From Xenophilus sp003671765 (lineage in GTDB: Bacteria > Pseudomonadota > Gammaproteobacteria > Burkholderiales > Burkholderiaceae_C): 64,000 nt of DNA. The stretch covers positions 3,348,001-3,412,000 of the forward strand of contig CP166702.1 of the NCBI GenBank assembly GCA_051414805.1, written 5' to 3'. Position 1 is the stretch's first letter. Every line of letters begins with the position of its first letter. The position numbers and the translations under genes are program-made. The notes beneath the pieces are model-generated. The model saw only the letters and a list, made by a program, of their open reading frames with translations, was not told where the DNA came from and did not search any database. This document shows positions 8,580 to 17,103 of the stretch, one piece after another.

Positions 8580-9872
8580 TCAGGCGGCATCGGCGGCCTG
8601 GGGCTGGCCGAAGCGCTTCTCGATGTAGTTTTCGACGATCTGGTGGAACTCGGTGGCGATGTTCTCGCCGCGCAGCGTCAGCGCCTTCTCGCCGTCGATG
8701 AAGACGGGCGCGGCCGGTGCTTCGCCGGTGCCGGGCAGGCTGATGCCGATGTCGGCATGCTTGCTCTCGCCGGGGCCGTTGACGATGCAGCCCATCACGG
8801 CCACCTTCATGGCCTCGACGCCGGGGTACTTGTGGCGCCACACGGGCATCTGCATGCGCAGGTAGTCGTCGATCTGCTTGGCCAGTTCCTGGAAGGTGGT
8901 GCTGGTGGTGCGACCGCAGCCGGGGCAGGCCGTGACGCTCGGCACGAAGACGCGCAGGCCGAGCGCCTGCAGGATCTCCGAGGCGATCACGACTTCCTGC
9001 GTGCGCGACTCGCCGGGCTGCGGTGTGAGCGACACGCGGATGGTGTCGCCGATGCCCTCCTGCAGCAGGATCGACAGCGCCGTCGCCGATGCCACGGTGC
9101 CCTTGGTGCCCATGCCGGCCTCGGTCAGGCCCAGGTGCAGCGCGTAGTCGCAGCGGCGGGCCAGTTCGCGGTAGACCGAGATCAGGTCCTGCACCCCGCT
9201 GACCTTGCAGCTGAGGATGATCTGGTTGCCGTCCATGCCCATCGATTCGGCGAGCCTGGCGGAATCGATGGCGGAGCTGACCAGCGCCTCGTACATCACG
9301 CTCTTGGCGTCCCAGGGCTGGGCGCGGCGGCTGTTGATGTCCATCAGGCTGGCCAGCAGCTCCTGGTCGAGGCTGCCCCAGTTGACGCCGATGCGAACGA
9401 CCTTGTTCCAGCGCATCGCGGCCTCGATCATCTGGCCGAACTGGCGGTCCTTCTTGTCGCCCTTGCCCACATTGCCGGGGTTGATGCGGTACTTCGACAG
9501 CGCCTCGGCGCAGGCCGGGAACTCCGTGAGCAGGCGATGCCCGTTGTAATGGAAGTCGCCCACCAGCGGCACGTCGACCCCCATGCGGTCGAGCTGCTCG
9601 CGGATGTAGGGCACCTGCGCGGCAGCCTCGGGCGTGTTGACGGTGATGCGCACCATCTCCGAGCCGGCCTGGGCCAGTTCCTTGACCTGGATCGCGGTGC
9701 CGATGGCATCGACCGTGTCGGTGTTGGTCATCGACTGCACGCGCACCGGCGCGTCGCCCCCCACGGTGACCACCCGCGGGCCCCAGACCACGCGCGCCTG
9801 GCGCGAGCGGCGCGCCGCCGGCGCCGCCGGCGCGATGGGGCCGTCTGGCAGCTTGTCCATGCGATCGGTCAT
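8580..9872 (-). CDS. ispG: 4-hydroxy-3-methylbut-2-enyl diphosphate synthase IspG (GcpE)
   Basis: IspG catalyses the penultimate step of the MEP isoprenoid pathway, converting methylerythritol cyclodiphosphate to HMBPP with a [4Fe-4S] cluster. The 430-residue protein has the TIM-barrel start GDAPVRVQSMTNTDT and the cluster cysteines C316 and C319 (TACPGCG) and C362 (GCIVNGPGE). Its reliance on iron-sulfur supply links it functionally to the isc genes at the other end of the window. It is the full-length bacterial form without the plant/Chlamydia-type insert. The gene lies between rodZ and hisS. Confidence 0.97.
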   Translation of the reverse strand: MTDRMDKLPDGPIAPAAPAARRSRQARVVWGPRVVTVGGDAPVRVQSMTNTDTVDAIGTAIQVKELAQAGSEMVRITVNTPEAAAQVPYIREQLDRMGVDVPLVGDFHYNGHRLLTEFPACAEALSKYRINPGNVGKGDKKDRQFGQMIEAAMRWNKVVRIGVNWGSLDQELLASLMDINSRRAQPWDAKSVMYEALVSSAIDSARLAESMGMDGNQIILSCKVSGVQDLISVYRELARRCDYALHLGLTEAGMGTKGTVASATALSILLQEGIGDTIRVSLTPQPGESRTQEVVIASEILQALGLRVFVPSVTACPGCGRTTSTTFQELAKQIDDYLRMQMPVWRHKYPGVEAMKVAVMGCIVNGPGESKHADIGISLPGTGEAPAAPVFIDGEKALTLRGENIATEFHQIVENYIEKRFGQPQAADAA

Positions 9873-9906
9873 CTGCAGCTCCTTCGCAGCGCGCAGACGC
9901 GCCGCG

Positions 9907-10827
9907 TCAAGATTTGACCTCGAAGCGCGCCACGCCGCCCGACTTGGCGAGCGGCGCCAGGTCGAAAGCCTTGCCGCGCACGAGCACGTCGACGTTGCCG
10001 GCCCGGCCGACCACCACCGACAGCGGCAGGCTGCCCGATAGCTTGACCGTCTCGCCCGACGCCACCAGCCTGCGCAGCAGCACCTTGCCGCCCGCCTCGG
10101 TGACGGTGATCCAGGATTCGCCGCGCGCAGCCGTCAGCACCAGCATGTCGCTGGGGGCCGTGGCGACCGGCTCCGGCGCCGGAGCCGGTGCGGAAGGCGC
10201 CGCGTCTGCGGGCGCCGCCGCGGCCGTCGGCGCGGCCACCACGGACTCGACCACTGTGCCGGGCTGTGCGGCGGGCGCCGCTGCGCCGTCCGACGACGCG
10301 GTCGCCGACGACGTGCCTTGCCGATCCGTCAATTTGCCCAGCCATGCGCCGGCGCCGTCGAAGACCGACTGCGGCAACCAGAACACCGCCGCTGCGCCGA
10401 TGAGCAGCACCGCCACCAGCGCCAGCAGCGGCCTGGGGAGCAGGCGGCCCTGCGGCTGGCGGCCGGCACCGCGGTGCGGATGCTGGCGGATGTTGCCGCT
10501 CATGCTGCGGTCGGCCTCGGCCAGGGCGGCCTGCGGCGCGCCGGGCAGCTTGGCGAGCACCGGCGCGGGATCGATGCGCAGCGCGCGCGCCACGCTGGCG
10601 GCCAGGGCACGCGCGAACACCGGGTCGGGCAGCGCGTCGATGTCGTCGGCCTCCAGGGCCTCGAGCTTCTGCGGCGGCACCTTGAGGGCCGCGGCCACCA
10701 CTTCCACATGCAGGCCATGCGCCTCGCGGGCCTGCCGCAGCATGTCGCCCGCGCTCATGTGCGTGGTATCGCCCGGCGTCAGCGGCACGGCCGCCGACGC
10801 GCCGAATTCACTGGCCCGCTCAATCAT
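9907..10827 (-). CDS. RodZ-like helix-turn-helix membrane protein with C-terminal DUF4115
   Basis: The 306-residue protein has an N-terminal Xre-type HTH domain (about 25-85, with LRQAREAHGLHVEVVAAALKV), a membrane segment at about 131-151 (PRPLLALVAVLLIGAAAVFW), an Ala/Pro-rich periplasmic linker, and a C-terminal beta-rich DUF4115 domain from about 230. This is the layout of RodZ, which links MreB to the elongation machinery. Its place between pilW and ispG matches the yfgA/rodZ position in proteobacteria. The start codon overlaps the pilW stop by 8 bp, which indicates translational coupling. Whether it truly acts as RodZ is inferred from architecture and location. Confidence 0.85.
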   Translation of the reverse strand: MIERASEFGASAAVPLTPGDTTHMSAGDMLRQAREAHGLHVEVVAAALKVPPQKLEALEADDIDALPDPVFARALAASVARALRIDPAPVLAKLPGAPQAALAEADRSMSGNIRQHPHRGAGRQPQGRLLPRPLLALVAVLLIGAAAVFWLPQSVFDGAGAWLGKLTDRQGTSSATASSDGAAAPAAQPGTVVESVVAAPTAAAAPADAAPSAPAPAPEPVATAPSDMLVLTAARGESWITVTEAGGKVLLRRLVASGETVKLSGSLPLSVVVGRAGNVDVLVRGKAFDLAPLAKSGGVARFEVKS

Positions 10828-11668
10828 TGAAGTTGCCGCGCTCGTACGCCAGCGCCTCGCGCGATTGGGGGAAGCGGCGCTGCAGCTGGCTGGCCAGCTG
10901 TGCCATGGCTTCGCGGTTGCCCAGGCGGCGCTCGGTCTTCACGCCGAGCCACAGCGACTCGGCATTGGCCTGCTGGCCGTTGTTGATGCGGCGGACGTAG
11001 AACTGCGCCCGCGTGTAGTCCTCGCGCTGGAACAGCAGCGACGCGAGGTTGTAGCCGATGACCGGGTTGCCGGCGTCCATCTCGTAGGCCTGGGTGAGGC
11101 TCTTCTCGGCCGCGGCGCGATCGCCGGCCTGGATCTGGCACACGCCCTGCGTCATCAGCGTCTTGGCGGCGTCCTGGTAGGTGGGCACGGCGAGCGCGGC
11201 GCCGAACTGGGCCATCGCGTCGCCGTAGCGCTTCTGCTGGCACAGCAGCCAGCCGTAGTTGTGGCGCGTGTCGGGGTCGCGCGGCTTGAGCGCGATCGCG
11301 CGGCGGAAGCTGTCCTCGGCCTGGGCCGCATCGTCCTGGCGCATGTAGATCAGGCCGCGCAGGTTGTAGGCATCGGCGTAATTGGGGTCTGCCGCCAGCG
11401 CCTGGTTGATCTCCTGCATCGCGACCTCGGTCTGGCCGTGCTGGAAGTAACCGACCGCGAGCTGCAGGCGCAGTTCGGCGCGCCGCTGCGCCTGCGCCTG
11501 CGCCGACTCGGCCGCCACCGTCGTGGGCGGGCTGTTCTTCATGTCGGCGAAGGAAGTGGTCGTCGTGGTGGTCGTCGTGCAGCCGGCGAGCGCCAGCGCG
11601 ACCACCCCTGCGCCGCTCCACAGCCAGCGTGGCGAACGCCGCGCCGCGGTCAGGGAGTGTTCTGTCAT
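10820..11668 (-). CDS. pilW: Type IV pilus biogenesis/stability lipoprotein PilW (PilF)
   Basis: PilW/PilF is the TPR pilotin that helps PilQ secretin assemble in the outer membrane. From ATG 11666-11668 the protein is 282 residues with a lipoprotein signal ending LAGC (Cys30), then an unusual run of eight threonines, then several TPR motifs (for example DDAAQAEDSFRRAIALKPRDP). An ATG 24 nt further upstream is also in frame but overlaps rlmN. It starts 4 bp after rlmN ends and overlaps rodZ by 8 bp. Other pilus genes are not in the window. Confidence 0.9.
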   Translation of the reverse strand: MTEHSLTAARRSPRWLWSGAGVVALALAGCTTTTTTTTSFADMKNSPPTTVAAESAQAQAQRRAELRLQLAVGYFQHGQTEVAMQEINQALAADPNYADAYNLRGLIYMRQDDAAQAEDSFRRAIALKPRDPDTRHNYGWLLCQQKRYGDAMAQFGAALAVPTYQDAAKTLMTQGVCQIQAGDRAAAEKSLTQAYEMDAGNPVIGYNLASLLFQREDYTRAQFYVRRINNGQQANAESLWLGVKTERRLGNREAMAQLASQLQRRFPQSREALAYERGNFND

Positions 11669-11672
11669 CGGT

Positions 11673-12824
11673 TCAATGCTCCTGCGTCGCATCGGCCGCC
11701 ACTCCCGGGCGCGCCTTGTGGAGCACCACGGTGCGCCGCTGCGCCATGCGCTCGGCGGCCCGGGTGCGATCCTTCACGTCGCCGGCCAGCTGGCCGCAGG
11801 CGGCGTCGATGTCGTCCCCGCGCGTCTTGCGCACGGTGGTCACGATGCCGGCGTCGCCCAGCGCCCGGGCGAAGGCCTGCACGCGCGCCTGCGGCGAGCG
11901 CAGCAGGCCCGAGGCCGGGAACGGATTGAAGGGAATCAGGTTGAACTTGCACGACACGCCCTGCGAGCGCACCAGCTCGACGAGCTGCTGCGCATGTTCG
12001 GGCTGGTCGTTCACCCCGTCGAGCATGCAGTACTCGAAGGTGATGAAGTCGCGCGGCGCATGCGCCAGGTAGCGCTTGCAGGCCGCGAGGAGCTCCTCGA
12101 GCGGGTACTTGCGGTTCAGCGGGACGAGGTCGTCGCGCAGCGCATCGTTGGGTGCGTGCAGCGACACCGCGAGCGCGACCGGGCAGTCCTGGCCCAGGCG
12201 GTCGATCATCGGGACCACGCCGGAGGTCGACACCGTCACGCGGCGGCGCGACAGGCCGTAGGCGTTGTCGTCGAGCATGGTGCGCAGTGCGGGAACGAGG
12301 GCTGCGTAGTTCTGCAGCGGCTCGCCCATGCCCATCATGACGACGTTCGAAATGATGCGTTCGTCGCGGTTCAGGTGCTTGCGCAGGAAATGCTCGGCGA
12401 ACCACAGCTGGGCGACGATCTCGCCGGTACTGAGGTTGCGGCTGAAACCCTGGTGGCCGGTGGAGCAGAAACGGCAGCCCACCGCACACCCGGCCTGGGA
12501 CGACACGCACAGCGTGCCGCGGTCATCCTCGGGAATGAAGACGGCCTCGACGGCATTGCCGTCGCCGACGTCGAACAGCCACTTGATGGTGCCGTCGGCG
12601 GACAGCTGCTGCGAAATGACCGGCAGCGCCGTCACGTGCGCCGTGCCGGCGAGCTTGCCGCGCAGCGACTTCGCCAGATCGGTCATCTGCTCGAAGTCGC
12701 TCGCGCCCCGCTGGTGGATCCAGCGGAACAGCTGCGTGGCGCGGAAGCGCTTCTCGCCGAGCGCCTCGCAGAACGCGGCCAGCCCCTCGAGGTCGAAGTC
12801 GAGCAGGTTGGTGCTTGCGTTCAT
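11673..12824 (-). CDS. rlmN: Dual-specificity 23S rRNA/tRNA adenine C2-methyltransferase RlmN
   Basis: RlmN is a radical-SAM enzyme that methylates C2 of A2503 in 23S rRNA and A37 in some tRNAs. The 383-residue protein has the cluster motif CAVGCRFC with C113, C117 and C120. It also has the two mechanistic cysteines expected in the family: C106 in TLCVSS, and C343 in DIDAACGQLAG, which corresponds to the methyl-carrying Cys. GMGEPLQN and SLHAPND motifs are present. It lies 25 bp downstream of ndk, as in most betaproteobacteria. Confidence 0.96.
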   Translation of the reverse strand: MNASTNLLDFDLEGLAAFCEALGEKRFRATQLFRWIHQRGASDFEQMTDLAKSLRGKLAGTAHVTALPVISQQLSADGTIKWLFDVGDGNAVEAVFIPEDDRGTLCVSSQAGCAVGCRFCSTGHQGFSRNLSTGEIVAQLWFAEHFLRKHLNRDERIISNVVMMGMGEPLQNYAALVPALRTMLDDNAYGLSRRRVTVSTSGVVPMIDRLGQDCPVALAVSLHAPNDALRDDLVPLNRKYPLEELLAACKRYLAHAPRDFITFEYCMLDGVNDQPEHAQQLVELVRSQGVSCKFNLIPFNPFPASGLLRSPQARVQAFARALGDAGIVTTVRKTRGDDIDAACGQLAGDVKDRTRAAERMAQRRTVVLHKARPGVAADATQEH

Positions 12825-12849
12825 GCGGCGGCCCGGCCCGGTGGCGGGC

Positions 12850-13263
12850 TTACTTCAGGTTGGGGAAGAAGAAGGCGATCTCGGCCTTGGCCGTCTCGGG
12901 GGCATCCGAGCCGTGCACGGCGTTGGCATCGATGCTGTCGGCGAAGTCGGCGCGGATGGTGCCGGGCGCAGCCTTCTTGGGGTCGGTGGCGCCCATCAGG
13001 TCGCGGTTCTTGGCGATGGCGTTGTCGCCCTCGAGCGCCTGCACGAAGACCGGGCCCGACACCATGAAGCTCACCAGGTCCTTGAAGAAGGGACGCTCCT
13101 TGTGCACGGCGTAGAACTGCTCGGCCTGGGCCTGCGACAGCTGCATGTACTGGGCAGCGACGATCTTCAGGCCAGCGGCTTCGAAGCGGGAAACGATCTT
13201 GCCTATGACGTTCTTGGCGACGGCGTCGGGCTTGATGATGGAGAGGGTGCGTTCGATGGCCAT
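12850..13263 (-). CDS. ndk: Nucleoside diphosphate kinase
   Basis: Ndk equilibrates nucleoside di- and triphosphates through a phosphohistidine. The 137-residue product starts MAIERTLSIIKPDAV at ATG 13261-13263 and contains the active-site histidine H117 in NAVHGSD. It is slightly shorter than the common 141 residues but complete. It is the first gene of the ndk-rlmN-pilW block; the region upstream to 13407 should contain the promoter. A TAAAAT hexamer (minus strand) lies in that gap, but no good -35 was seen. Confidence 0.97.
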   Translation of the reverse strand: MAIERTLSIIKPDAVAKNVIGKIVSRFEAAGLKIVAAQYMQLSQAQAEQFYAVHKERPFFKDLVSFMVSGPVFVQALEGDNAIAKNRDLMGATDPKKAAPGTIRADFADSIDANAVHGSDAPETAKAEIAFFFPNLK

Positions 13264-13407
13264 GGAGTGCTTTCTGAGCGGATGTTGATCTTGAATGAGC
13301 TGTCGAACCGGCACGAAGTTGCATCGCCTGAAACGATGCGTGTGCCAGTCTTGACAAAGCCTTGCATTTTAACCGGGGCGAATGACCGATTCGCGCCATC
13401 CCGCTGC

Positions 13408-13439
13408 AAAAACCGCAGGCAGCCCCATGGCTTGCCTGC
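13408..13439 (-). terminator. Intrinsic terminator after rluB
   Basis: On the minus strand the inverted repeat GCAGGCA/TGCCTGC is separated by an 11-nt loop and followed by GG and five U residues. It lies right after the rluB stop and separates rluB from ndk. Confidence 0.85.
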
Positions 13440-13453
13440 GTCGGTGCCCGCCT

Positions 13454-15109
13454 TCAGCGCGGACGTGAACGCCGGCCGCGGCCACCGCCGCCGCCCGGGG
13501 CGCCGCCACCGCCACCGCCACCACCGCCGGAGCCGCCGCCGCGACGAGGATCCTTGCGCTGGCGCGAGAAGCTGTCGGCCCCGATGTAGCCGAAGGAGGT
13601 CTTCATCGGGTCGGGCTGCCCGCCCCCTGCCCCGCCGCCGGCCTTGGGACCGCGGTCGTTGCCGCGCTTCTTCCTGCCGCCGGGGCCGCCGGCGTTGCCG
13701 CCCTGCGGGTTGCCACGGGTGGCGAGGGGGTTCGGCTGGCGCGGGCCGTTGCCCCCACCACCGCCACCGCCGGCGCCCTTGTTCGCGCCGCCGCGGCGGC
13801 GCTTCTTGCCACGGTCGCTGGCGCCGCGGCCGGGCCCGTCCTCGCGCTGGCGCGGCGCCGGCATGTCGGCACCGGCCGCCTGCGTGAGGGCGCGGATGTC
13901 GCGCTCGTCCAGCTCCAGCCAGGCGCCGCGCCGCAGGCCGCGCGGCAGCACCATGGCGCCGTAGCGGATGCGGATCAGGCGGCTCACGGCATGGCCGACG
14001 GCCTCGAACAGGCGGCGCACCTCGCGGTTGCGGCCCTCCGAGATGGTCACGCGGTACCACTGGTTCGAACCCTCGCCACCGCCATCCTCGATGGTGCCGA
14101 ACTGCGCCATGCCATCGTCGAGCCGCACGCCGTCGAGCAGGCGCTGCTTCTCCTCGTTGCTCAGCGCGCCGAGCACGCGCACGGCGTACTCGCGCTCCAG
14201 CCCGAATCGCGGGTGCATGAGCCGGTTGGCCAGCTCGCCCGAGCTGGTGAAGAGCAGCAGGCCTTCGGTGTTCAGGTCGAGCCGTCCGACCGACTGCCAC
14301 TTGCCCTGCACCAGGCGCGGCAGCTTGCGGAAGACCGTGGGGCGATTCTGCGGATCGTCGTGCGTGACCACCTCGCCCACCGGCTTGTGGTACGCGATGA
14401 CGCGCGGCGGCGGGGGCGCGATGCGGTAGCGGATCGGCTTGCCGTTGACCTTGACCTGGTCACCGTACTGGATGCGCTGGCCGATGTGCGCCGGTTCGTT
14501 GTTGACGGAGATGCGGCCCTCGAGGATCAGGCGCTCCATCTCCAGGCGCGATCCGAGCCCGGCCTGGGCCAGCACCTTGTGCAGCTTGGGCGCATCGGCC
14601 TGCGGCAGCAGCACGCGCTTGAGCGGCGCCACGTCGGGGCTGGTCTCGTCGGCATCGAACTGGCCAGAGACGACGTCGGCGAACTGGATCGGCTCCGGCG
14701 GCGGCGCGTTGCGCTGTTCGCGCTCGGCAGCGCGGCGGGCGCGGTCGAACTCGTCCTCGTCTTCGTCGTCCTCGTCGTCCTCTTCTTCCTCGGCCTCATC
14801 GTCGCCGTCCAGGACGGCACCGTTGTCGCTGGGCACGGGCGCCGCAGGAGACGTCGGGGGCTCGGCAACAGCAGGCGCGGCGACCGGCTCGGGTGCGGCA
14901 ACGGGCTCGGCGTCAGCGGCAGCCGCCGACGCATCGGCGGCCTCCGCCTTGGGCTTGCGCGGACGACGCTTGCGGGCCGGCGCCACCGCCCCGTCTGCTA
15001 TGGATTCGGTAGCGGTCTGCGCAGGCTGGACGGGGGCTGCGGCCACTTTTTCTTCTGACTCCGCAGGCGCACCGGAGGGGGGGACGTCGTCGTGGTCGGG
15101 TGCGCTCAT
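13454..15109 (-). CDS. rluB: 23S rRNA pseudouridine synthase RluB-like with long disordered tails
   Basis: The core (about 170-410) is an RluB/RsuA-family pseudouridine synthase: an S4 RNA-binding domain at 174-232 and a catalytic region with Asp278 in GRLDLNTEGLLLF. The expected target is U2605 of 23S rRNA. The 551-residue length is nearly twice the E. coli enzyme because of two low-complexity tails. The N-terminal tail has a Lys/Arg patch (47-54) and a strongly acidic run (101-122). The C-terminal tail from about 415 is rich in Gly, Arg, Lys and Asn. Residues about 22-38 are encoded by a copy of the dispersed palindromic repeat. It overlaps scpB by 4 bp (ATGA). Confidence 0.92.
   Translation of the reverse strand: MSAPDHDDVPPSGAPAESEEKVAAAPVQPAQTATESIADGAVAPARKRRPRKPKAEAADASAAAADAEPVAAPEPVAAPAVAEPPTSPAAPVPSDNGAVLDGDDEAEEEEDDEDDEDEDEFDRARRAAEREQRNAPPPEPIQFADVVSGQFDADETSPDVAPLKRVLLPQADAPKLHKVLAQAGLGSRLEMERLILEGRISVNNEPAHIGQRIQYGDQVKVNGKPIRYRIAPPPPRVIAYHKPVGEVVTHDDPQNRPTVFRKLPRLVQGKWQSVGRLDLNTEGLLLFTSSGELANRLMHPRFGLEREYAVRVLGALSNEEKQRLLDGVRLDDGMAQFGTIEDGGGEGSNQWYRVTISEGRNREVRRLFEAVGHAVSRLIRIRYGAMVLPRGLRRGAWLELDERDIRALTQAAGADMPAPRQREDGPGRGASDRGKKRRRGGANKGAGGGGGGGNGPRQPNPLATRGNPQGGNAGGPGGRKKRGNDRGPKAGGGAGGGQPDPMKTSFGYIGADSFSRQRKDPRRGGGSGGGGGGGGGAPGGGGGRGRRSRPR
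14997..15044 (+). repeat. Dispersed palindrome-hairpin repeat, copy in the rluB N-terminal tail
   Basis: The box GCTATGGATTCGGTAGC (14997-15013) is followed by the spacer GGTCT, then GCGCAGGCTGGACGGGGGC (15019-15037) and TGCGGCC. It is antisense to rluB and read in frame through a disordered segment. Confidence 0.75.
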
Positions 15110-15927
15110 GAGGGGGTTCCGGAAGAGGAGTCAGGGGAGGAGGAAGGTGGGAGCGGCTCGCCGGCGGGAAGACCGCGCGCCGGTGTGGCGTCGGCTTGTG
15201 CCGTGCGCGAAGGTTCATCGCCTTCCGGGTCTGCAGCAGTCGCCAAGGGCGCTTCATGCGGTGGCGTGGACTCGGCAGCCGCATCGGCCTGCGCAGGCGT
15301 CGTGGGGTCGGCACCCTCCCCGCCTGTCTCGGTCGCATCGGGCTCGCCGATCGGCAGCCCGGGCTGGTCGGCATCGACGCCACGGGACAGCGCCTCGGCC
15401 ATGGCCTGGGCATGCTGCGGCGCCTCGATCATCGGCAACTGGTCGAGCGAAGCCAGGCCCAGGTCGTCGAGGAACTGGCGCGTGGTGGCGTAGAGCGCCG
15501 GGCGACCGACCGTCTCGCGGTGGCCGATGACCTCGACCCAGCCGCGGTCCTCGAGCTGCTTGAGGATCATCGAGTTGATGGTCACGCCGCGGATGTCCTC
15601 CATGTCGCCGCGGGTCACGGGCTGGCGGTAGGCAATGATGGCCAGCGTCTCAAGGGCGGCGCGCGTGTAGCGCGGCGGCTTCTCCGGGTGCAGGCGATCC
15701 AGGTGGTCGCGCATCTCGGGCCGGCTCTGGAAGCGCCAGCCGGTGGCGACGTTGACCAGTTCCAGGCCGCGCTGCGACCAGTCGTCCTGCATCTCGTGCA
15801 GCAGCGACTTGATGGTGTCGGCGCCGATTTCGTCGTTGAACAGCACGCGCAGTTCGCGCAGGGGCAACGGCTGGGCCGAACAGATCAAGGCGGTTTCAAG
15901 AATGCGCTTCGCATCCGCCGTATTCAT
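15106..15927 (-). CDS. scpB: Segregation and condensation protein ScpB
   Basis: ScpB is the winged-helix kleisin partner that joins ScpA and SMC in the bacterial condensin complex. Residues about 1-170 hold the two winged-helix domains (AKRILETALICSAQPLPLREL, later YRQPVTRGDMEDIRG and DRGWVEVIGHRE). About 80 C-terminal residues form a Pro/Ala/Glu-rich tail that is longer than in most homologs. The start codon ATG is at 15925-15927. The stop overlaps the rluB start by 4 bp, suggesting coupled translation; scpB-rluB pairing is widespread in bacteria. A 136-bp gap with no recognisable gene separates it from rluD. Confidence 0.95.
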   Translation of the reverse strand: MNTADAKRILETALICSAQPLPLRELRVLFNDEIGADTIKSLLHEMQDDWSQRGLELVNVATGWRFQSRPEMRDHLDRLHPEKPPRYTRAALETLAIIAYRQPVTRGDMEDIRGVTINSMILKQLEDRGWVEVIGHRETVGRPALYATTRQFLDDLGLASLDQLPMIEAPQHAQAMAEALSRGVDADQPGLPIGEPDATETGGEGADPTTPAQADAAAESTPPHEAPLATAADPEGDEPSRTAQADATPARGLPAGEPLPPSSSPDSSSGTPS

Positions 15928-16063
15928 GGTTCGCGGTGTCCGGGAAGAGGCGCCGCCAGGGGCGCACGTTCAGAACAGAGAGGGGATCGGCGAGGCGTTG
16001 CGGGCCAGGGCCGGCGAAGCAACGCGGTCCGGGCCCGAGGGGCGCCGGGACGGCAGGACACCG

Positions 16064-17089
16064 TCAGGCGGGATTGTAGTCCAGCCCCCATGCGCGGGCG
16101 GCATGGGCCAGGTCGTCCGGCACGGGCGAGCGCAAGTCCAGCGCCTGCTGCGTGACGGGATGCACGAAGGCCAGGCGGAAGGCGTGCAGGCCCTGTCGCG
16201 TCAGCCCGTTCGCTGGCGCGCCGCCATAGGTCTCGTCCCCGACCAGGGGGTGGCCGATGGACGCCATGTGGACGCGGATCTGGTGCGTGCGCCCGGTCTC
16301 CAGCGTGCAGCGGACCAGGCAGCCAGCGTCGTGGCTGCCCAGGGACTCGATCAGCGTGCGCGCCGGCTTGCCGGGGTGCTGGCGCAGGTCGACCACCGCC
16401 ATGCGCAGCCGGTTGCGCGGATCGCGGCCGATCGCCGCATCGACCTGGCGGCTGGGCGCCCCCTCCCAGCGCCGGTGCGCCAGGGCCACGTACTGGCGGG
16501 TGACCTCGCGCGCCGCGATCATGCGCACCAGCGCCTCCATGGCCAGGCGGCTGCGGGCCACCACCATCAGGCCGCTGGTGTCGCGGTCGAGCCGGTGGAC
16601 GATGCCGGCGCGCGGCAGTTGCGCGGCGCGCGGGTCGCGCGCCAGGAGGCCGTTGAGCAGCGTGCCGCTCCAGTGGCCCGGCGCCGGGTGCACCACCAGT
16701 CCGGCGGGCTTGTCGATCACGCACAGGTGCTCGTCCTCGTGCACCACCACCAGCGGCATCGGCTCGGGCCGGAAGGCCTGGCTCTGTGGCGTCGGGCGCA
16801 GCTCGACCTGGCCGGCGTCGCCGACGCGCACCGCGACGGAGGGCTTGCGTACGACGCGGCCCTGCAGGAGCACCGCGCCGTCCTCGATGAGCTGCTGCAG
16901 GTAGCTGCGCGAGAACTCGGGCACCAGCAGAGCCAGGGCCCGGTCCAGCCGCTGGCCGTGCAATGCCGCAGCAATGGCAAAGGGGCGGATCTCGCTGCCT
17001 TCCGCGGCGTCGCCGCCCTCCTCTCCTTCCACCGCCGCGCCCCCGGGGTCCGGAGGGGGCGTCGATATAATTGGAAGGACCTGTTTCAA
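16064..17089 (-). CDS. rluD: 23S rRNA pseudouridine synthase RluD
   Basis: RluD makes the helix-69 pseudouridines (1911/1915/1917) in 23S rRNA. The product has an N-terminal S4 domain (GQRLDRALALLVPEFSRSYL) and the catalytic motif HRLDRDTSG with Asp168. The longest frame (341 residues) begins at TTG 17087-17089, only 14 bp from the divergent bamD start. GTG at 17030-17032 (giving 322 residues) is an alternative that would leave a normal divergent promoter region; no Shine-Dalgarno clearly favours either. The rluD/bamD divergent pair is typical of betaproteobacteria. Confidence 0.93.
   Translation of the reverse strand: MKQVLPIISTPPPDPGGAAVEGEEGGDAAEGSEIRPFAIAAALHGQRLDRALALLVPEFSRSYLQQLIEDGAVLLQGRVVRKPSVAVRVGDAGQVELRPTPQSQAFRPEPMPLVVVHEDEHLCVIDKPAGLVVHPAPGHWSGTLLNGLLARDPRAAQLPRAGIVHRLDRDTSGLMVVARSRLAMEALVRMIAAREVTRQYVALAHRRWEGAPSRQVDAAIGRDPRNRLRMAVVDLRQHPGKPARTLIESLGSHDAGCLVRCTLETGRTHQIRVHMASIGHPLVGDETYGGAPANGLTRQGLHAFRLAFVHPVTQQALDLRSPVPDDLAHAARAWGLDYNPA
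17066..17071 (+). promoter_or_regulatory. Consensus -10 hexamer TATAAT upstream of bamD
   Basis: A perfect TATAAT lies 33 bp before the bamD ATG, inside the extreme 5' end of the longest rluD frame. No good -35 is present 16-18 bp upstream. On the other strand TTGAAA (17084-17089) could serve as a -35 for rluD. Confidence 0.4.
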
Positions 17090-17103
17090 GAAAGCTGCCT
17101 CAG

